Shown here: positions 43,532 to 55,085 of the stretch, piece by piece | Numbering within the stretch: position 1 is the first letter of the stretch | Layout of the letters: the number at the start of each line of letters is the position of its first letter | Source: Variovorax boronicumulans NBRC 103145 | Lineage (GTDB): Bacteria > Pseudomonadota > Gammaproteobacteria > Burkholderiales > Burkholderiaceae_C | Direction of reading: 5' to 3' | Assembly: GCF_001591345.1 (NCBI RefSeq) | Contig: NZ_BCUS01000020.1 | Span: 1 to 64,000, forward strand | Length of the DNA stretch: 64,000 nucleotides | The notes under the pieces: generated by a model | The model's database searches: none | The model's input: only the letters and a program-made list of their open reading frames with translations | What the model was told of the DNA's origin: nothing | Program-made: the position numbers and the translations under genes

Positions 43532-44938
43532 TCAGTACTCGTCGTTGTTGCTGTAGCCGACGAGGTTCTCGAACTTGGTGATCGGCTTCAGGAAGGCCAG
43601 TTTCACCGTGCCGGTCGGGCCGTTCCGGTGCTTGCTGATGATCACCTCGGCCACGCCCGGTTCCTTCGACTCCTTGTTGTAGTAGTCGTCGCGGTAGATG
43701 AACATGATGATGTCCGCGTCCTGCTCGATGGCGCCGGATTCGCGCAAGTCGCTCATCATGGGGCGCTTGTCGGTACGCGCTTCCACGCCGCGGCTGAGCT
43801 GCGACAGCGCGATCACCGGGCACTTCAGTTCCTTGGCCAGCATCTTCAGGCCGCGCGAGATTTCACCCACGGCCGTGGCGCGGTTCTCGTCGCCCGAGCT
43901 GCTGGTGGACATGAGCTGCAGGTAGTCGACCACGATCAGGCCGAGGCGCCCGTACTGGCGCGCCAGCCGGCGCGCATTGGCGCGCAGTTCGCTGGACGAA
44001 AGGCCCGGCGTCTCGTCGATGTGCAGCGACACCGTGCGCAGCTTCTCGATGGCCTCGGTCAGGCGCGGCCACTCCTCGTCGCTGAGCTTGCCGGTGCGCA
44101 GGTGGCCCTGGTCGATGCGACCGATGGAACCCACGATACGCACTGCCAGCTGGGCGGCGCCCATTTCCATCGAGAACACCGCCACCGGCAGCCCCTCTTC
44201 GAGCGCCACGTGCTCGGCGATGTTGATCGCCAGCGAGGTCTTGCCCATCGACGGACGCGCGGCCAGCACGATCATGTCGCCCGGCTGCAGGCCCGAGGTC
44301 ATCTTGTCGAAGTCGTTGAAGCCCGTGCGCACGCCCGTGATGTCGTTCGGGTTCTCGGCCATCTCGGTCACGCGGTCGAGCAGCTCGACCACCAGGGAAT
44401 CCATGCTCTGGAAACCCTGCTTCATCCGCGTGCCTTCTTCGCCGATGTTGAAGATCTTCTGTTCGGCTTCGTCCAGGATCTTGTCGACCGGCTTGCCCTG
44501 CGGATTGAAGGCGTTGGTGGCGATCTCGTCGGCGGCGGTCACGAGCTTGCGCAGGATGGAGCGCTCGCGCACGATCTCGGCGTAGCGCCGGATGTTGCTC
44601 GCGCTCGGCACGTACTGCGCGAGCGAGTTCAGGTAGACCAGCCCGCCGATGTCGTCGGCCTTGCCCAGGTTCTGCAGCTGCTCGAAGACCGTGATCACGT
44701 CGGCCGGCTTGCTGGCATTGATCAGCCCGCCGATGGCCGCGTAGATCAGCTTGTGCTCGTGGCGGTAGAAGTCGCCATCGACCAGCAGGTCGCCCATGCG
44801 GTCCCAGGCGCCGTTGTCCAACAGCAAGCCCCCCAGCACGCTGGATTCGGCCTCGATGGAGTGAGGCGGAATGCGCAATTGCGCGATCTGGCGGTCGGCC
44901 GACGAATCATTGTCGGCATAGGAGAAAACGGCGGACAT
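43532..44938 (-). CDS. dnaB: Replicative DNA helicase DnaB
   Basis: A 468-residue DnaB. The N-terminal domain (S-I-E-A-E-S-S-V-L-G-G-L-L) leads into the RecA-like motor: Walker A A-R-P-S-M-G-K-T-S near residue 220, the H4 motif G-L-I-V-V-D-Y-L-Q-L-M near 325, and the arginine-finger region near residue 365. It unwinds the fork as a hexamer. The ATG at 44938 has AAGGGAAG upstream; a start at 44953 is less likely. It is not an intein form. It follows the rplI operon after a terminator and a 172-base gap. Confidence 0.97.
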   Translation of the reverse strand: MSAVFSYADNDSSADRQIAQLRIPPHSIEAESSVLGGLLLDNGAWDRMGDLLVDGDFYRHEHKLIYAAIGGLINASKPADVITVFEQLQNLGKADDIGGLVYLNSLAQYVPSASNIRRYAEIVRERSILRKLVTAADEIATNAFNPQGKPVDKILDEAEQKIFNIGEEGTRMKQGFQSMDSLVVELLDRVTEMAENPNDITGVRTGFNDFDKMTSGLQPGDMIVLAARPSMGKTSLAINIAEHVALEEGLPVAVFSMEMGAAQLAVRIVGSIGRIDQGHLRTGKLSDEEWPRLTEAIEKLRTVSLHIDETPGLSSSELRANARRLARQYGRLGLIVVDYLQLMSTSSSGDENRATAVGEISRGLKMLAKELKCPVIALSQLSRGVEARTDKRPMMSDLRESGAIEQDADIIMFIYRDDYYNKESKEPGVAEVIISKHRNGPTGTVKLAFLKPITKFENLVGYSNNDEY

Positions 44939-45057
44939 GGACTTCCCTTGCAACCCTGCATGCTAAGCCGCGCAGGGCGCGGCGTGTGTGGACAAGGTTG
45001 TTAATAAACAGTGAACTTCCGGTGCGGCGAGGTGGACAACTCGCGCGCAGAAAAGAA

Positions 45058-45079
45058 AAAGCCGCCCGAAGGCGGCTTT
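45058..45079 (-). terminator. Terminator of the rpsF-priB-rpsR-rplI operon
   Basis: AAAGCCGCC (45058-45066) and GGCGGCTTT (45071-45079) form a perfect nine-base stem with a CGAA tetraloop. The minus-strand tail is T-rich. It lies 31 bases past the rplI stop. Confidence 0.9.
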
Positions 45080-45110
45080 CTTACGTCAGCGCACCGGGCG
45101 CTGTGAACGA

Positions 45111-45563
45111 TCAGGCGGTTTCGCCGTAGACCGTGACGGTGATCTCGACGACCACGTCGGTGTGCAGCGAGACGCTCACGGTGTTGTCGCCAACGACCTT
45201 GATCGGGCCGTTGGGCAGACGCACTTGCGACTTGGCAACCTTGTAGCCTTGCTTGTTCAGCTCTTCGGCGATGTCGCCGTTGGTGACCGAACCGAACAGA
45301 CGGCCGTCCACGCCAGCCTTTTGGGTCAGCTTGACGGTCGAGCCGGCGAGCTTCTCGCCCTGGGCTTGCGACTCGGCCAGCTTGGCGGCCGCAGCCTTTT
45401 CGAGTTCGACGCGCTTGGCTTCGAATTCGGCCTTGTTGGCAGCGGTGGCGCGACGGGCGCGACCCGAGGGGATCAGGAAGTTGCGTGCGTAGCCGTCCTT
45501 GACCTTGACGATGTCGCCCAGGCCGCCGACGTTCAGAACCTTGTCCAGAAGAATGATTTGCAT
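45111..45563 (-). CDS. rplI: 50S ribosomal protein L9
   Basis: A 150-residue L9. It begins M-Q-I-I-L-L-D-K-V and contains the signature [17 protein letters not shown] near residues 16-32, an Ala/Lys-rich connecting helix and the C-terminal domain G-S-V-T-N-G-D-I-A. It is the last gene of the S6-PriB-S18-L9 operon, 15 bases after rpsR, and is followed by a terminator. Confidence 0.98.
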   Translation of the reverse strand: MQIILLDKVLNVGGLGDIVKVKDGYARNFLIPSGRARRATAANKAEFEAKRVELEKAAAAKLAESQAQGEKLAGSTVKLTQKAGVDGRLFGSVTNGDIAEELNKQGYKVAKSQVRLPNGPIKVVGDNTVSVSLHTDVVVEITVTVYGETA

Positions 45564-45578
45564 GGTGTGTGCTCCTTC

Positions 45579-45860
45579 TTAGACGCGGTGCTGGTCGCTG
45601 TACGGCACCATGGCCAGGAAGCGCGCGCGCTTGATGGCGGTGTTCAGCTGACGCTGGTAGATCGCGCGCGTGCCGGTCAGGCGTGCGGGGATGATCTTGC
45701 CGTTTTCGCTGATGAAGTCACGCAGCGTGTCGATGTCCTTGTAGTCGATTTCTTCGACGCCAGCGACGGTGAAACGGCAGAAGCGCTTGCGCTTGAACAG
45801 CAGCGACTGGGTGTTGCGCTTCGGGCGCTTGTCTTTGTTGAATTTCTTGAACGTGGCCAT
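45579..45860 (-). CDS. rpsR: 30S ribosomal protein S18
   Basis: A 93-residue basic protein containing the S18 core [13 protein letters not shown], the [14 protein letters not shown] segment and the C-terminal [12 protein letters not shown]. It binds S6 in the platform of the small subunit. Gene order and 21-base spacing to priB are standard for betaproteobacteria. Confidence 0.98.
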   Translation of the reverse strand: MATFKKFNKDKRPKRNTQSLLFKRKRFCRFTVAGVEEIDYKDIDTLRDFISENGKIIPARLTGTRAIYQRQLNTAIKRARFLAMVPYSDQHRV

Positions 45861-45881
45861 TGGGGGACCTCTTGTCGAAAA

Positions 45882-46196
45882 TTAATCTTGCTGAAAATCC
45901 TGGATGTGCAGGACCGGATGCTTGCCGTTGCCCGGTGTCGCGAGAAACCCCTGGAATCGCCAGAGACTTCCCATCGACTGCGCTGCGAGCCGCTCGGCGA
46001 TGGCGCCGAACGCAACGGCCTTGAGGGCCGTCTTCACCTGCCGGGGCTTTCCCGCCTCCTGGAGCGTCGACTCATGGTCGAGCTTCAGATCGAGGGCGGG
46101 CAGGCCGGCTGGCGTGTATCGCAGGGTTCCGAGTTCGGCGACAGAGGCGGTCAGCAGAAGCTGGTTGACCCCGGTCGCCGCAGCGGCAGCCGTCAC
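45882..46196 (-). CDS. priB: Primosomal replication protein N (PriB)
   Basis: A 104-residue OB-fold protein, beginning N-Q-L-L-L-T-A-S-V-A-E and containing the L-D-L-K-L-D-H strand and G-F-L-A near residue 84. It binds single-stranded DNA and helps PriA and PriC restart stalled forks. PriB is limited to beta- and gammaproteobacteria, supporting the taxonomic assignment. It lies four bases after the rpsF stop. Confidence 0.93.
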   Translation of the reverse strand: MTAAAAATGVNQLLLTASVAELGTLRYTPAGLPALDLKLDHESTLQEAGKPRQVKTALKAVAFGAIAERLAAQSMGSLWRFQGFLATPGNGKHPVLHIQDFQQD

Positions 46197-46200
46197 GCCA

Positions 46201-46575
46201 TCAGTTGTTGTTGGCGGCGTATTCGGCCTGCTGGGCCTTGCGGGCCTCTTCGCGCTCGACCGTCTTCATCATCGACGAAGGACCGGTGTCGGCCTTCTTC
46301 TTCTGAACGGTCAGGTGACGCAGCACGGCATCGTTGAACTTGAACGCGTGTTCCAGTTCACCCATCACGGCTTGTTCAGCTTCGATGTTGACGCACAGGT
46401 AGTGGGCCTTGTTGAGCTTGTTGATCTGGTAAGCCAGCTGACGGCGGCCCCAGTCTTCAACGCGGTGGACCTTGCCGCCGCCGGCCGTGATCAGGCCCTT
46501 GTAACGCTCCAGCATGGCCGGAACTTGTTCGCTCTGATCCGGGTGGATGAGCAAGATGATTTCGTAGTGACGCAT
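46201..46575 (-). CDS. rpsF: 30S ribosomal protein S6
   Basis: A 124-residue protein starting [15 protein letters not shown]. It has the typical [11 protein letters not shown] and F-N-D-A-V-L-R-H-L segments and a charged, Lys/Ala-rich tail. The ATG is preceded by AAGGAG. It is the first gene of the operon, with a good promoter 80 bases upstream (46656-46685). Confidence 0.98.
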   Translation of the reverse strand: MRHYEIILLIHPDQSEQVPAMLERYKGLITAGGGKVHRVEDWGRRQLAYQINKLNKAHYLCVNIEAEQAVMGELEHAFKFNDAVLRHLTVQKKKADTGPSSMMKTVEREEARKAQQAEYAANNN

Positions 46576-46655
46576 GGCACTCCTTGTGGATTCTTCCGTG
46601 GAAGAGGAAAAGCCACCCGCAGCGTCGGGCGCGGTATGGCAAGGCAAAGCCGGCG

Positions 46656-46685
46656 ATTATAGCCCTGTCTTGCGCGATCCGGCAA
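46656..46685 (-). promoter_or_regulatory. Sigma-70 promoter of the rpsF operon
   Basis: On the minus strand TTGCCG (46685-46680) is followed by an 18-base spacer and a perfect TATAAT (46661-46656). The S6 ATG lies about 80 bases downstream. Confidence 0.75.
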
Positions 46686-46691
46686 GGCACC

Positions 46692-47150
46692 TCAGTCGTT
46701 GAGGGCCTTGTCGAGGGCAGCGGCCTTCTCCGGGCCCACGGCGGCACGGATCTTGGGCGCCAGTGCCAGGAGGTCTTCGTAGCTGGTCGTACCTTCGACC
46801 TGGAGGTTGAGCCGGAAGCCCATCAGGCCCAGGCTGCCGGTCAGCTGGGTGGCAATCGGATACGCGTCCTTGTAGCGCTGCTGCCGGCTGCGGCCGGAAG
46901 ATGCAACAGGCGCCGGGGCCGCCGAAACTGCGGGCGCCACGGCTGGCGGCTGGCCGGCCAGAGGCGCCAGCAGGCCCAGGGCGACCATCTGCTCGACCTC
47001 TTCGCGCCCGATGCCCAGCCCTGAGGCCAGCACGTCGTCGATCGAGCGCTTGCCATCGAACTGGATGAAGGCCGAGCGCTGGCGCGGCGTCAACGGCACC
47101 GAGCGGTCCTTGAGGACCTGCTGTCCGGCTTCCGTCTTGACAAGAATCAT
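46692..47150 (-). CDS. Hypothetical protein with two small domains
   Basis: A 152-residue soluble protein. The N-terminal 60 residues look like a winged-helix-type domain (L-T-P-R-Q-R-S-A-F-I-Q-F-D-G-K-R-S-I-D-D-V, read in parts). An Ala/Pro-rich linker (residues 65-90) precedes a C-terminal helical bundle of about 60 residues. I do not recognise the family. The rpsF promoter starts within its 3' flank, so it is a separate upstream gene. It lies 214 bases after the ppsA end on the same strand. Confidence 0.65.
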   Translation of the reverse strand: MILVKTEAGQQVLKDRSVPLTPRQRSAFIQFDGKRSIDDVLASGLGIGREEVEQMVALGLLAPLAGQPPAVAPAVSAAPAPVASSGRSRQQRYKDAYPIATQLTGSLGLMGFRLNLQVEGTTSYEDLLALAPKIRAAVGPEKAAALDKALND

Positions 47151-47334
47151 GGGGGTCTCCGGCGAAGTGCTGACACAGGCCCTGACGGGCCCGCATCACC
47201 TCAGGCAGGCAGCCGGATTGCGCCGCCTGCGAATGTCACGAGTCTGACACCGGAAACGCACTTTGTTTCATTTGCACAGGCAGGCACGGGGGGAATCCCC
47301 CATGGGGATTTCCGCCATTCGTCGCGCTGCACCA

Positions 47335-47357
47335 CGCGGCGGGGCATGCCCGCCGCG
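47335..47357 (-). terminator. GC-rich hairpin at the end of ppsA (possible terminator)
   Basis: CGCGGCG (47335-47341) pairs with CGCCGCG (47351-47357) around GGGCATGCC. It lies a few bases past the ppsA stop. There is no T-run, so factor-dependent termination or 3'-end protection is possible. The rest of 47151-47334 shows only a small GGGGGAATCCCCC-type hairpin near 47289. Confidence 0.45.
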
Positions 47358-47364
47358 CGCAGGC

Positions 47365-49761
<2,397 letters not shown>

Positions 49762-49954
49762 GGGGAAGCTCCAGAAGTTGAAACCGGCGCTGCATGCAGA
49801 CGGCGCAGCACGATCGTTGTCGTTGCTTTGGGTGCGGTCGCGGTGTGCATGGAAAGAATTCGAGGGGGTGGGGAAAGCGGATTCCCGATAATGGCCCGGA
49901 TTGTAGGCGTGGCAGGTCGCGCGCGCCGCAGGACTCCGCCGCAAAAGCAACACC

Positions 49955-50776
49955 ATGCATACACGCACCGTTTTCTTCGTCTCCGACGGCACCGGCATCA
50001 CCGCCGAAACCTTCGGCAACGCCGTTCTGGCCCAGTTCGAGATGAAGCCGCGCCACGTGCGGCTGCCGTTCACCGACACAGTCGACAAGGCGCACCAGGC
50101 GGTGCGGCAGATCAACCATACGGCCGAGGTCGAGGGCGTTCGGCCCATCGTCTTCACCACACTGGCCAACATGGACGTGCTTGGCGTGATCGAAACCGGC
50201 TGCAAGGGCATGCTGCTCGACATGTTCGGCACCTTCGTTCGGCCGCTCGAAATCGAACTGGCCATGAAGTCGAACCACCGCATCGGCCGCTTCAGCGACG
50301 TCAGCAAGAGCAAGGCCTACAACGACCGCATCGCGGCCATCGACTTCAGCCTGCAGCACGACGACGGCCAGAGCCACCGCGACCTGGAAGGCGCCGACGT
50401 GATCCTGGTCGGCGTGAGCCGCAGCGGCAAGACGCCCACCTCGCTCTACCTGGCGATGCAGCACGGCCTGAAGGCGGCCAATTACCCACTGATTCCCGAA
50501 GATTTCGACCGCCGCCAGCTCCCGCCGGCGCTGAGCCCGCACCGGAAGAAGATCTTCGGCCTGACGATCCAGCCCGAGCGGCTGAGCGAGATCCGCAACG
50601 AGCGCCGGCCCAACTCGCGCTACGCCAGCCTGGAGAACTGCCGCCACGAAATCAGCGAGGCCGAGGCCATGATGCGGCGCGCCGGCATCCGCTGGCTCTC
50701 GACGACCACCAAGTCGATCGAGGAAATCGCCACCACGATCCTGCAGGAGCTGCGGCCGGAGCGGCTGGTCTACTGA
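49955..50776 (+). CDS. ppsR: PEP synthase regulatory protein (bifunctional kinase/pyrophosphorylase, DUF299)
   Basis: A 273-residue DUF299 protein. It begins with [12 protein letters not shown] and carries the P-loop [11 protein letters not shown] near residue 152 and the R-Y-A-S-L-E-N-C motif near 225. It uses ADP to phosphorylate and inactivate PEP synthase and phosphate to reactivate it. The 193-base divergent gap with ppsA probably holds both promoters; I see no clear operator in it. Confidence 0.95.
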   Translation: MHTRTVFFVSDGTGITAETFGNAVLAQFEMKPRHVRLPFTDTVDKAHQAVRQINHTAEVEGVRPIVFTTLANMDVLGVIETGCKGMLLDMFGTFVRPLEIELAMKSNHRIGRFSDVSKSKAYNDRIAAIDFSLQHDDGQSHRDLEGADVILVGVSRSGKTPTSLYLAMQHGLKAANYPLIPEDFDRRQLPPALSPHRKKIFGLTIQPERLSEIRNERRPNSRYASLENCRHEISEAEAMMRRAGIRWLSTTTKSIEEIATTILQELRPERLVY

Positions 50777-50799
50777 TTTGCTATCTTTTCAGTAGCAAA
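50777..50799. repeat. Short palindromic element between ppsR and hmuV
   Basis: TTTGCTA (50777-50783) pairs with TAGCAAA (50793-50799) across nine bases. Such A/T-rich GCTA palindromes are, from general experience, scattered between genes in Comamonadaceae. Here it lies between convergent stops and may end both transcripts. Confidence 0.5.
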
Positions 50800-50817
50800 C
50801 ACCGCCCACCCGACGGA

Positions 50818-51618
50818 CTATCCGAACAGATACTGCGTGACGCCGTCCGTGCCGGTCACCGGCTGGCAGGGCATGCGCCAGACGGCCTCGATCAGCGCAG
50901 GCTGCAGCACCTCGGCGGTCGCCCCCCGGCGCAGGCCGTCAGGCGCACCCAGCACCACCACCTCGTCGGCATAGCGCCGCGCCAGGTTCAGGTCGTGCAG
51001 CACCGCCACCACACCCACGCCCCGCGCCGCCCAGGCGCGCAGCAGACGCATCGCCGAATGCTGGTGCGCAAGGTCGAGCGCGGCGGTGGGCTCGTCGAGC
51101 AGCAGCCACCGGCTCGCGCCGTCGGGGCGCGGATGCCAGAGCTGGGCCAGCGCCCGCGCCAGGTGGACCCGCGCCTTCTCGCCGCCCGACAGCGTGTTGA
51201 GGATGCGCGGCGCCAGCGCCGTGACGTCGGTCAGGGCCATCGCCTCGGCCATGATCGCGTCCTCGTCGCGGGTCGGTGTGCGGCGGTGTGGGTAGCGGCC
51301 GAGCGCGACGATGTCCTGCGCCGTGAAGTCGAAGGCGACCGCGCTTTCCTGCGGCATCAGGGCCCGGCGCAATGCCAGCGTGGGTATGCCGTGGTCTGAC
51401 AGCGGCCGGCCGTCGAGCGTCGCCCTGCCCTGCGTCGGCTCGCGCTGGCCGGCCAGCACCGACAGCAGCGTCGACTTGCCCGCGCCGTTCGGGCCGAGGA
51501 TCGCGGTCACGCGGCCCGGCGCCAGTTCGACCGACGCGTTGGTCAACAAGGTCTTGGCGCCGATGCGCACCTCGACGCCGACGCACGCCAGCGTCCCATT
51601 TCCCGTCGCCGTCGTCAT
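50818..51618 (-). CDS. hmuV: Heme ABC transporter ATPase HmuV
   Basis: A 266-residue ABC ATPase: Walker A G-P-N-G-A-G-K-S near residue 40, signature L-S-G-G-E-K-A-R-V near residue 145, Walker B W-L-L-L-D-E-P-T-A-A-L-D. The HmuV-like features are the A-L-G-R-Y-P-H-R segment and the extended loop between signature and Walker B. It powers heme import through HmuU. The start overlaps the hmuU stop by four bases (ATGA). It is the last gene of the heme operon. Confidence 0.92.
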   Translation of the reverse strand: MTTATGNGTLACVGVEVRIGAKTLLTNASVELAPGRVTAILGPNGAGKSTLLSVLAGQREPTQGRATLDGRPLSDHGIPTLALRRALMPQESAVAFDFTAQDIVALGRYPHRRTPTRDEDAIMAEAMALTDVTALAPRILNTLSGGEKARVHLARALAQLWHPRPDGASRWLLLDEPTAALDLAHQHSAMRLLRAWAARGVGVVAVLHDLNLARRYADEVVVLGAPDGLRRGATAEVLQPALIEAVWRMPCQPVTGTDGVTQYLFG

Positions 51619-52652
51619 ACGCGCCCCCTGAAATGCCGCAGCATCAAGAGGAACATCGGCACGCCGATGAAAGCCGTGAGCACGCCCAGCGGCAGTTCGG
51701 CCGGAGCCATGACGGTGCGCGCCACCGTGTCGGCCGCGAGCACCAGCGCCGCGCCCAGCAGCGCCGAGGCCGGCAGCACGACGCGGTGGTCGGGCCCGGC
51801 CACCATGCGCACCCAGTGCGGCGCGATCAGGCCGATGAAACCGATGATCCCGGTCGTGGCCGTCACCGCGCCCACCGCCACCGCGGTGATGACCACGGCA
51901 CGTCGCTTGGTGCGTTCCACGTCCACGCCGAGCAGCGCCGCCTGCGCCTCGCCGAGCGCGATGGCGTTCAGGGGCGAAGCGAGCGATGCCGCGGCCCAGC
52001 ACGAGAGCAACACCGCCACGCCCACCAGGATGACCGCGCTCCAGCGCGCACCGCCCAAGCTGCCCAGCAGCCAGAACTGCAGGCTGCGCAGTTGCTCGTC
52101 GGTCGCCATCACGCTCAGCAGGCCGAGGCCGGCGCCGGCCAGCGCGTTGATCGCGATACCTGCCAGCAGCATCAGCGCCATGCGCGTGCCGCCGTCGTTG
52201 CGCGACAGGCCGTAGATCAGCAAGGTCACGACGAAGCCACCGCCGAAGGCCATGAGCACCAGCGTCCAGCTGCCGAGCGTGCGCGGCAGCATTGGCCAGA
52301 ACGAGGCGCCCAGCACGATGGTGACGCCGGCCGCCAATGCCGCGCCGCTGCTGATGCCGATCAGCCCCGGGTCGGCCAGCGGATTGCGGAACAGCCCCTG
52401 CATCAGCGTGCCCGCCATGCCGAGCCCCGCACCCGCCGCCACGCCGAGAACCAGGCGCGGCAAGCGGATGTTGAGGAAGACGAGGTGCTCGGGCGACTGG
52501 CTGCTTGCACCCAGCCCCAGCGAGGTCAGCACGTTCCACAGCTGCGAAAGACTGATGGCGTAGGCACCCGACACGGCGCCCACCGCGAGGGCCGCGACGA
52601 GCAGCACCGCGCTGCCGCAAAGCACGGCACGCGCCCCGAAGCGCTGGCTCAT
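51615..52652 (-). CDS. hmuU: Heme ABC transporter permease HmuU
   Basis: A 345-residue FecCD-family permease with about ten helices. Family motifs are R-L-P-R-L-V-L-G near residue 64, G-L-F-R-N-P-L-A-D-P near 87, and G-F-I-G-L-I-A-P-H near 265. It moves heme delivered by HmuT across the inner membrane. The start at 52652 overlaps the end of hmuT by four bases. Homologous siderophore permeases look similar; the operon context decides for heme. Confidence 0.93.
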   Translation of the reverse strand: MSQRFGARAVLCGSAVLLVAALAVGAVSGAYAISLSQLWNVLTSLGLGASSQSPEHLVFLNIRLPRLVLGVAAGAGLGMAGTLMQGLFRNPLADPGLIGISSGAALAAGVTIVLGASFWPMLPRTLGSWTLVLMAFGGGFVVTLLIYGLSRNDGGTRMALMLLAGIAINALAGAGLGLLSVMATDEQLRSLQFWLLGSLGGARWSAVILVGVAVLLSCWAAASLASPLNAIALGEAQAALLGVDVERTKRRAVVITAVAVGAVTATTGIIGFIGLIAPHWVRMVAGPDHRVVLPASALLGAALVLAADTVARTVMAPAELPLGVLTAFIGVPMFLLMLRHFRGRV

Positions 52653-53557
52653 GCGAGCGCGGCCCGGAACTTGTCGTGCAGTTCGCCGATGGCGGCCGGC
52701 AGGCGCGGGCCAAAACCCAGCAGCAGCAAGGCGTCCTGCGTGATGAGCGCACGCTTCTTGTACGCCGGCGTGAGCGCCAGCTCGGGCCGCTGCCAGAAGC
52801 GCTCGACGCCGCCGTGCGCCTCGATGCTCTGCGTGCTTGTGAGGATGATGTCGGGCGCCGCACTGGCCATGGCCTCGGCCGTCATCGGTCGGTAGCCGTG
52901 GAAGCCGCCCAGCGCATTCACGCCGCCCGCGAAGCCGATCACCGCATGCGCCGCGGTCTTCTCGCCGGACACCTGCGGGCTCGCGCTGTGCGACAGCACG
53001 AACAGCACCTTCGGCTTGCGGCCCTTCGCGCCGCCGATGCGCTGCAGGACCTGCGCCCATTCGGCATCGAGCCGGCCTTGCAACTCACGCGCCTGTGCTT
53101 CCTTGGCGGCAGCGCGACCCACGGCCTGCACCTTGCGCTGCACTTCGCCCCAGCTGTGATCGGCTTCGATGATCTCGACCTTGACGCCGGCCGTGCGAAT
53201 CTGGTCGAGCACGACGGTCGGGCCCGACTCGTTGGTCGCGATGATCGCGTCGGGCTTCAGCGAGAGCAGCCCTTCGGCCGACAGCTGACGCATGTAGCCC
53301 ACCTTGGGCGTGGCACGCGCCGCAGCGGGAAACAGGCTGGTCGTGTCGGTGCCGACCAGCTGGCCTTCGGCGCCGAGCGCATAGACCACCTCGGTGATCG
53401 CACCGCTGACCGTGACCAGCCGTGGCAGCCGCTTGCTGTCCTGTGCGAACGCGGGCCATGCGCCCGCGCCGAGCGCTGCAGCAGACAGCAGGCGCAGCGC
53501 ATCACGGCGACGCGGCACGGAAGAAGAAAGAAAAGAGGAATCTCGTTGGTCAGTCAT
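52649..53557 (-). CDS. hmuT: Periplasmic heme-binding protein HmuT
   Basis: A 302-residue type-3 periplasmic binding protein. Its signal peptide contains the twin-arginine-like R-R-R-D-A-L-R-L-L, so Tat export is possible. The mature start R-L-V-T-V-S-G-A-I-T-E-V-V-Y-A-L-G and the Y-R-P-M-T-A-E-A segment match HmuT/PhuT proteins. It passes heme to HmuUV. It lies 33 bases downstream of the small VOC gene and overlaps hmuU by four bases. Confidence 0.92.
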   Translation of the reverse strand: MTDQRDSSFLSSSVPRRRDALRLLSAAALGAGAWPAFAQDSKRLPRLVTVSGAITEVVYALGAEGQLVGTDTTSLFPAAARATPKVGYMRQLSAEGLLSLKPDAIIATNESGPTVVLDQIRTAGVKVEIIEADHSWGEVQRKVQAVGRAAAKEAQARELQGRLDAEWAQVLQRIGGAKGRKPKVLFVLSHSASPQVSGEKTAAHAVIGFAGGVNALGGFHGYRPMTAEAMASAAPDIILTSTQSIEAHGGVERFWQRPELALTPAYKKRALITQDALLLLGFGPRLPAAIGELHDKFRAALA

Positions 53558-53590
53558 GGGGTCACGGACAGCGAAAGAGAAAGATGCGCG

Positions 53591-53977
53591 TCAGCCGCGC
53601 CGGGGAATGTTGTGCGCGATGCGCCAGAGCACACCGGTCGGGTCGGTCAGCGTGAAATCGACCATGCCCCACGGGCGCTCGGCGGGCGGCGTGGTCTGCA
53701 CTGCGTAGCGTTCGGTCAGCCGCTGCGCCTGCACGCGGTCCCACCAGGCCAGCGCGTCGTCGACGAGCAGATGCATCATGAAATTCTCTGCATGGGTCTG
53801 GACGTAGAAGTCCTGCAGCAGGAAGCTGCTCTCGCCACAGAAGAAGTAAGCAATGCCGTCCTCGTTCGAGGCCAGCGTGAAGCCCAGGTCCTGGTAGAAG
53901 GCGATGGAGAGCGCGAAGTCTTTCGCCGGCACGAAGGCCTTGATCTCAACCACGCCCGGAACGGCGTCGGCACTCAT
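53591..53977 (-). CDS. VOC family protein embedded in the heme operon
   Basis: A 128-residue glyoxalase-fold protein (V-E-I-K-A-F-V-P-A-K-D-F near the N-terminus; F-T-L-T-D-P-T-G-V-L-W near the end). It starts inside the stop codon of hmuS (ATGA overlap), so it is co-translated with it. VOC proteins are usually metal enzymes or ligand binders. Its position between the heme-handling HmuS and the binding protein HmuT suggests an accessory role in heme metabolism, but no such function is established. Confidence 0.8.
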   Translation of the reverse strand: MSADAVPGVVEIKAFVPAKDFALSIAFYQDLGFTLASNEDGIAYFFCGESSFLLQDFYVQTHAENFMMHLLVDDALAWWDRVQAQRLTERYAVQTTPPAERPWGMVDFTLTDPTGVLWRIAHNIPRRG

Positions 53978-55059
53978 CGCGCTTGCACCTCAGAGGTGGC
54001 CAGGCGCGAGAGCTTGGCCACGATCTCGCGCCACTCCGTGCGCTCGGGCACGCCCGGCTTGCGCGCACCGAAGAACATCGCCATCAGCTCGCCCTCGCCG
54101 TCGAAGGCTTCGACCGAAGTCACGATGCCGTCGCTGGTCGGCTTCTGGACGATCCACACGCTCGCGATGCGGTCTTCGCGCAGGTGCAGGTTGAAGCCGG
54201 GGTCGAGCACGTTGAGCCACTGCATGCCGTGCATCTCCATCGGCTCGATGCGCACGACCGGCCCCGAGTGGATCTGGATGCAGCCGGGGCTGCCGACGAA
54301 CACCATGATCGGCGTGCCGTCGAACGAAGCCTCGAGCAGCAGCTCGCGCACGGCGCTGGTCTCGCCGCGCTGCGTGAACTCGCCTTCGGTGAGGCGAAAG
54401 CTCTGCTGGCGCTCCACGTCGAACTTGTTGAGCAGGCCGAAGAATTCGTGCGTGTCCTGCATGCCGCGCCAGGCGTCGGCCAGTGCGACCGCATCGATGG
54501 CGCTGTCGTCGCGCGGCGCCGCCTTCTTCTCGGCGGGCGCGAACTGCACGGGTTCGTCGGTTGCGGCGGTGTAGGTGTCGATGACCGACTGGAACGCATC
54601 GCGATCGGTCGCGTCGCGCACGAAGATCTTGTGCACCGCCACGCCCTGCGGATTGAAGAACTGCAGGCTCAGCGACGGCGGCACGCCGGCATTGGCCGCC
54701 GCCTCGCTGACCGCGAACCCTGCATGCCAGCGGCTGAAGAACAGGCGCAGGTCGATGACCTCGCCCAGCGCGAGCCCCATCGCGTCGCTGCCGGACACCT
54801 TCTCGTAGACGCCGGTCTTCTCGTGCACCGTGGTCTCGTTGCGGGTGAGCGCCAGCACGGGGCCGCACAGCTCCAAGGCTTGCAGCAGCTCGACCCACGG
54901 GCCCTCCAGCCGCGTGGCGCGCAGCGCCTTGTCGTGTGCGCCCGTGTGTGCCGCAATGGCGGCGCCTTCGCTCAGGCCCATGGCCGCGGCCGCGTCCTTG
55001 TGGCGCATGCCCTTGGCGCGCAGTTCGGCGAAACGGGTGCGGATGTCTTCGGCATTCAT
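53974..55059 (-). CDS. hmuS: Heme-handling/degrading protein HmuS (HemS/ChuX-like)
   Basis: A 361-residue cytoplasmic protein built of two tandem HemS repeats. The first repeat carries L-C-G-P-V-L-A-L-T-R-N near residue 62 and the second the conserved S-P-G-C-I-Q-I-H-S-G-P near residue 260. The N-terminus (R-F-A-E-L-R-A-K-G-M-R-H-K-D-A-A) is typical. It receives heme from HmuUV and either shuttles or degrades it. The ATG at 55059 has AAGGACAC upstream. Second gene of the operon, 26 bases after hmuR. Confidence 0.93.
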   Translation of the reverse strand: MNAEDIRTRFAELRAKGMRHKDAAAAMGLSEGAAIAAHTGAHDKALRATRLEGPWVELLQALELCGPVLALTRNETTVHEKTGVYEKVSGSDAMGLALGEVIDLRLFFSRWHAGFAVSEAAANAGVPPSLSLQFFNPQGVAVHKIFVRDATDRDAFQSVIDTYTAATDEPVQFAPAEKKAAPRDDSAIDAVALADAWRGMQDTHEFFGLLNKFDVERQQSFRLTEGEFTQRGETSAVRELLLEASFDGTPIMVFVGSPGCIQIHSGPVVRIEPMEMHGMQWLNVLDPGFNLHLREDRIASVWIVQKPTSDGIVTSVEAFDGEGELMAMFFGARKPGVPERTEWREIVAKLSRLATSEVQAR

Positions 55060-55085
55060 CGGGTGTCCTTTGTTGTGAGGGCGGA

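Noticed and set aside
43532-44938. Possible intein in DnaB
   Set aside because: The gene has normal length and uninterrupted helicase motifs.
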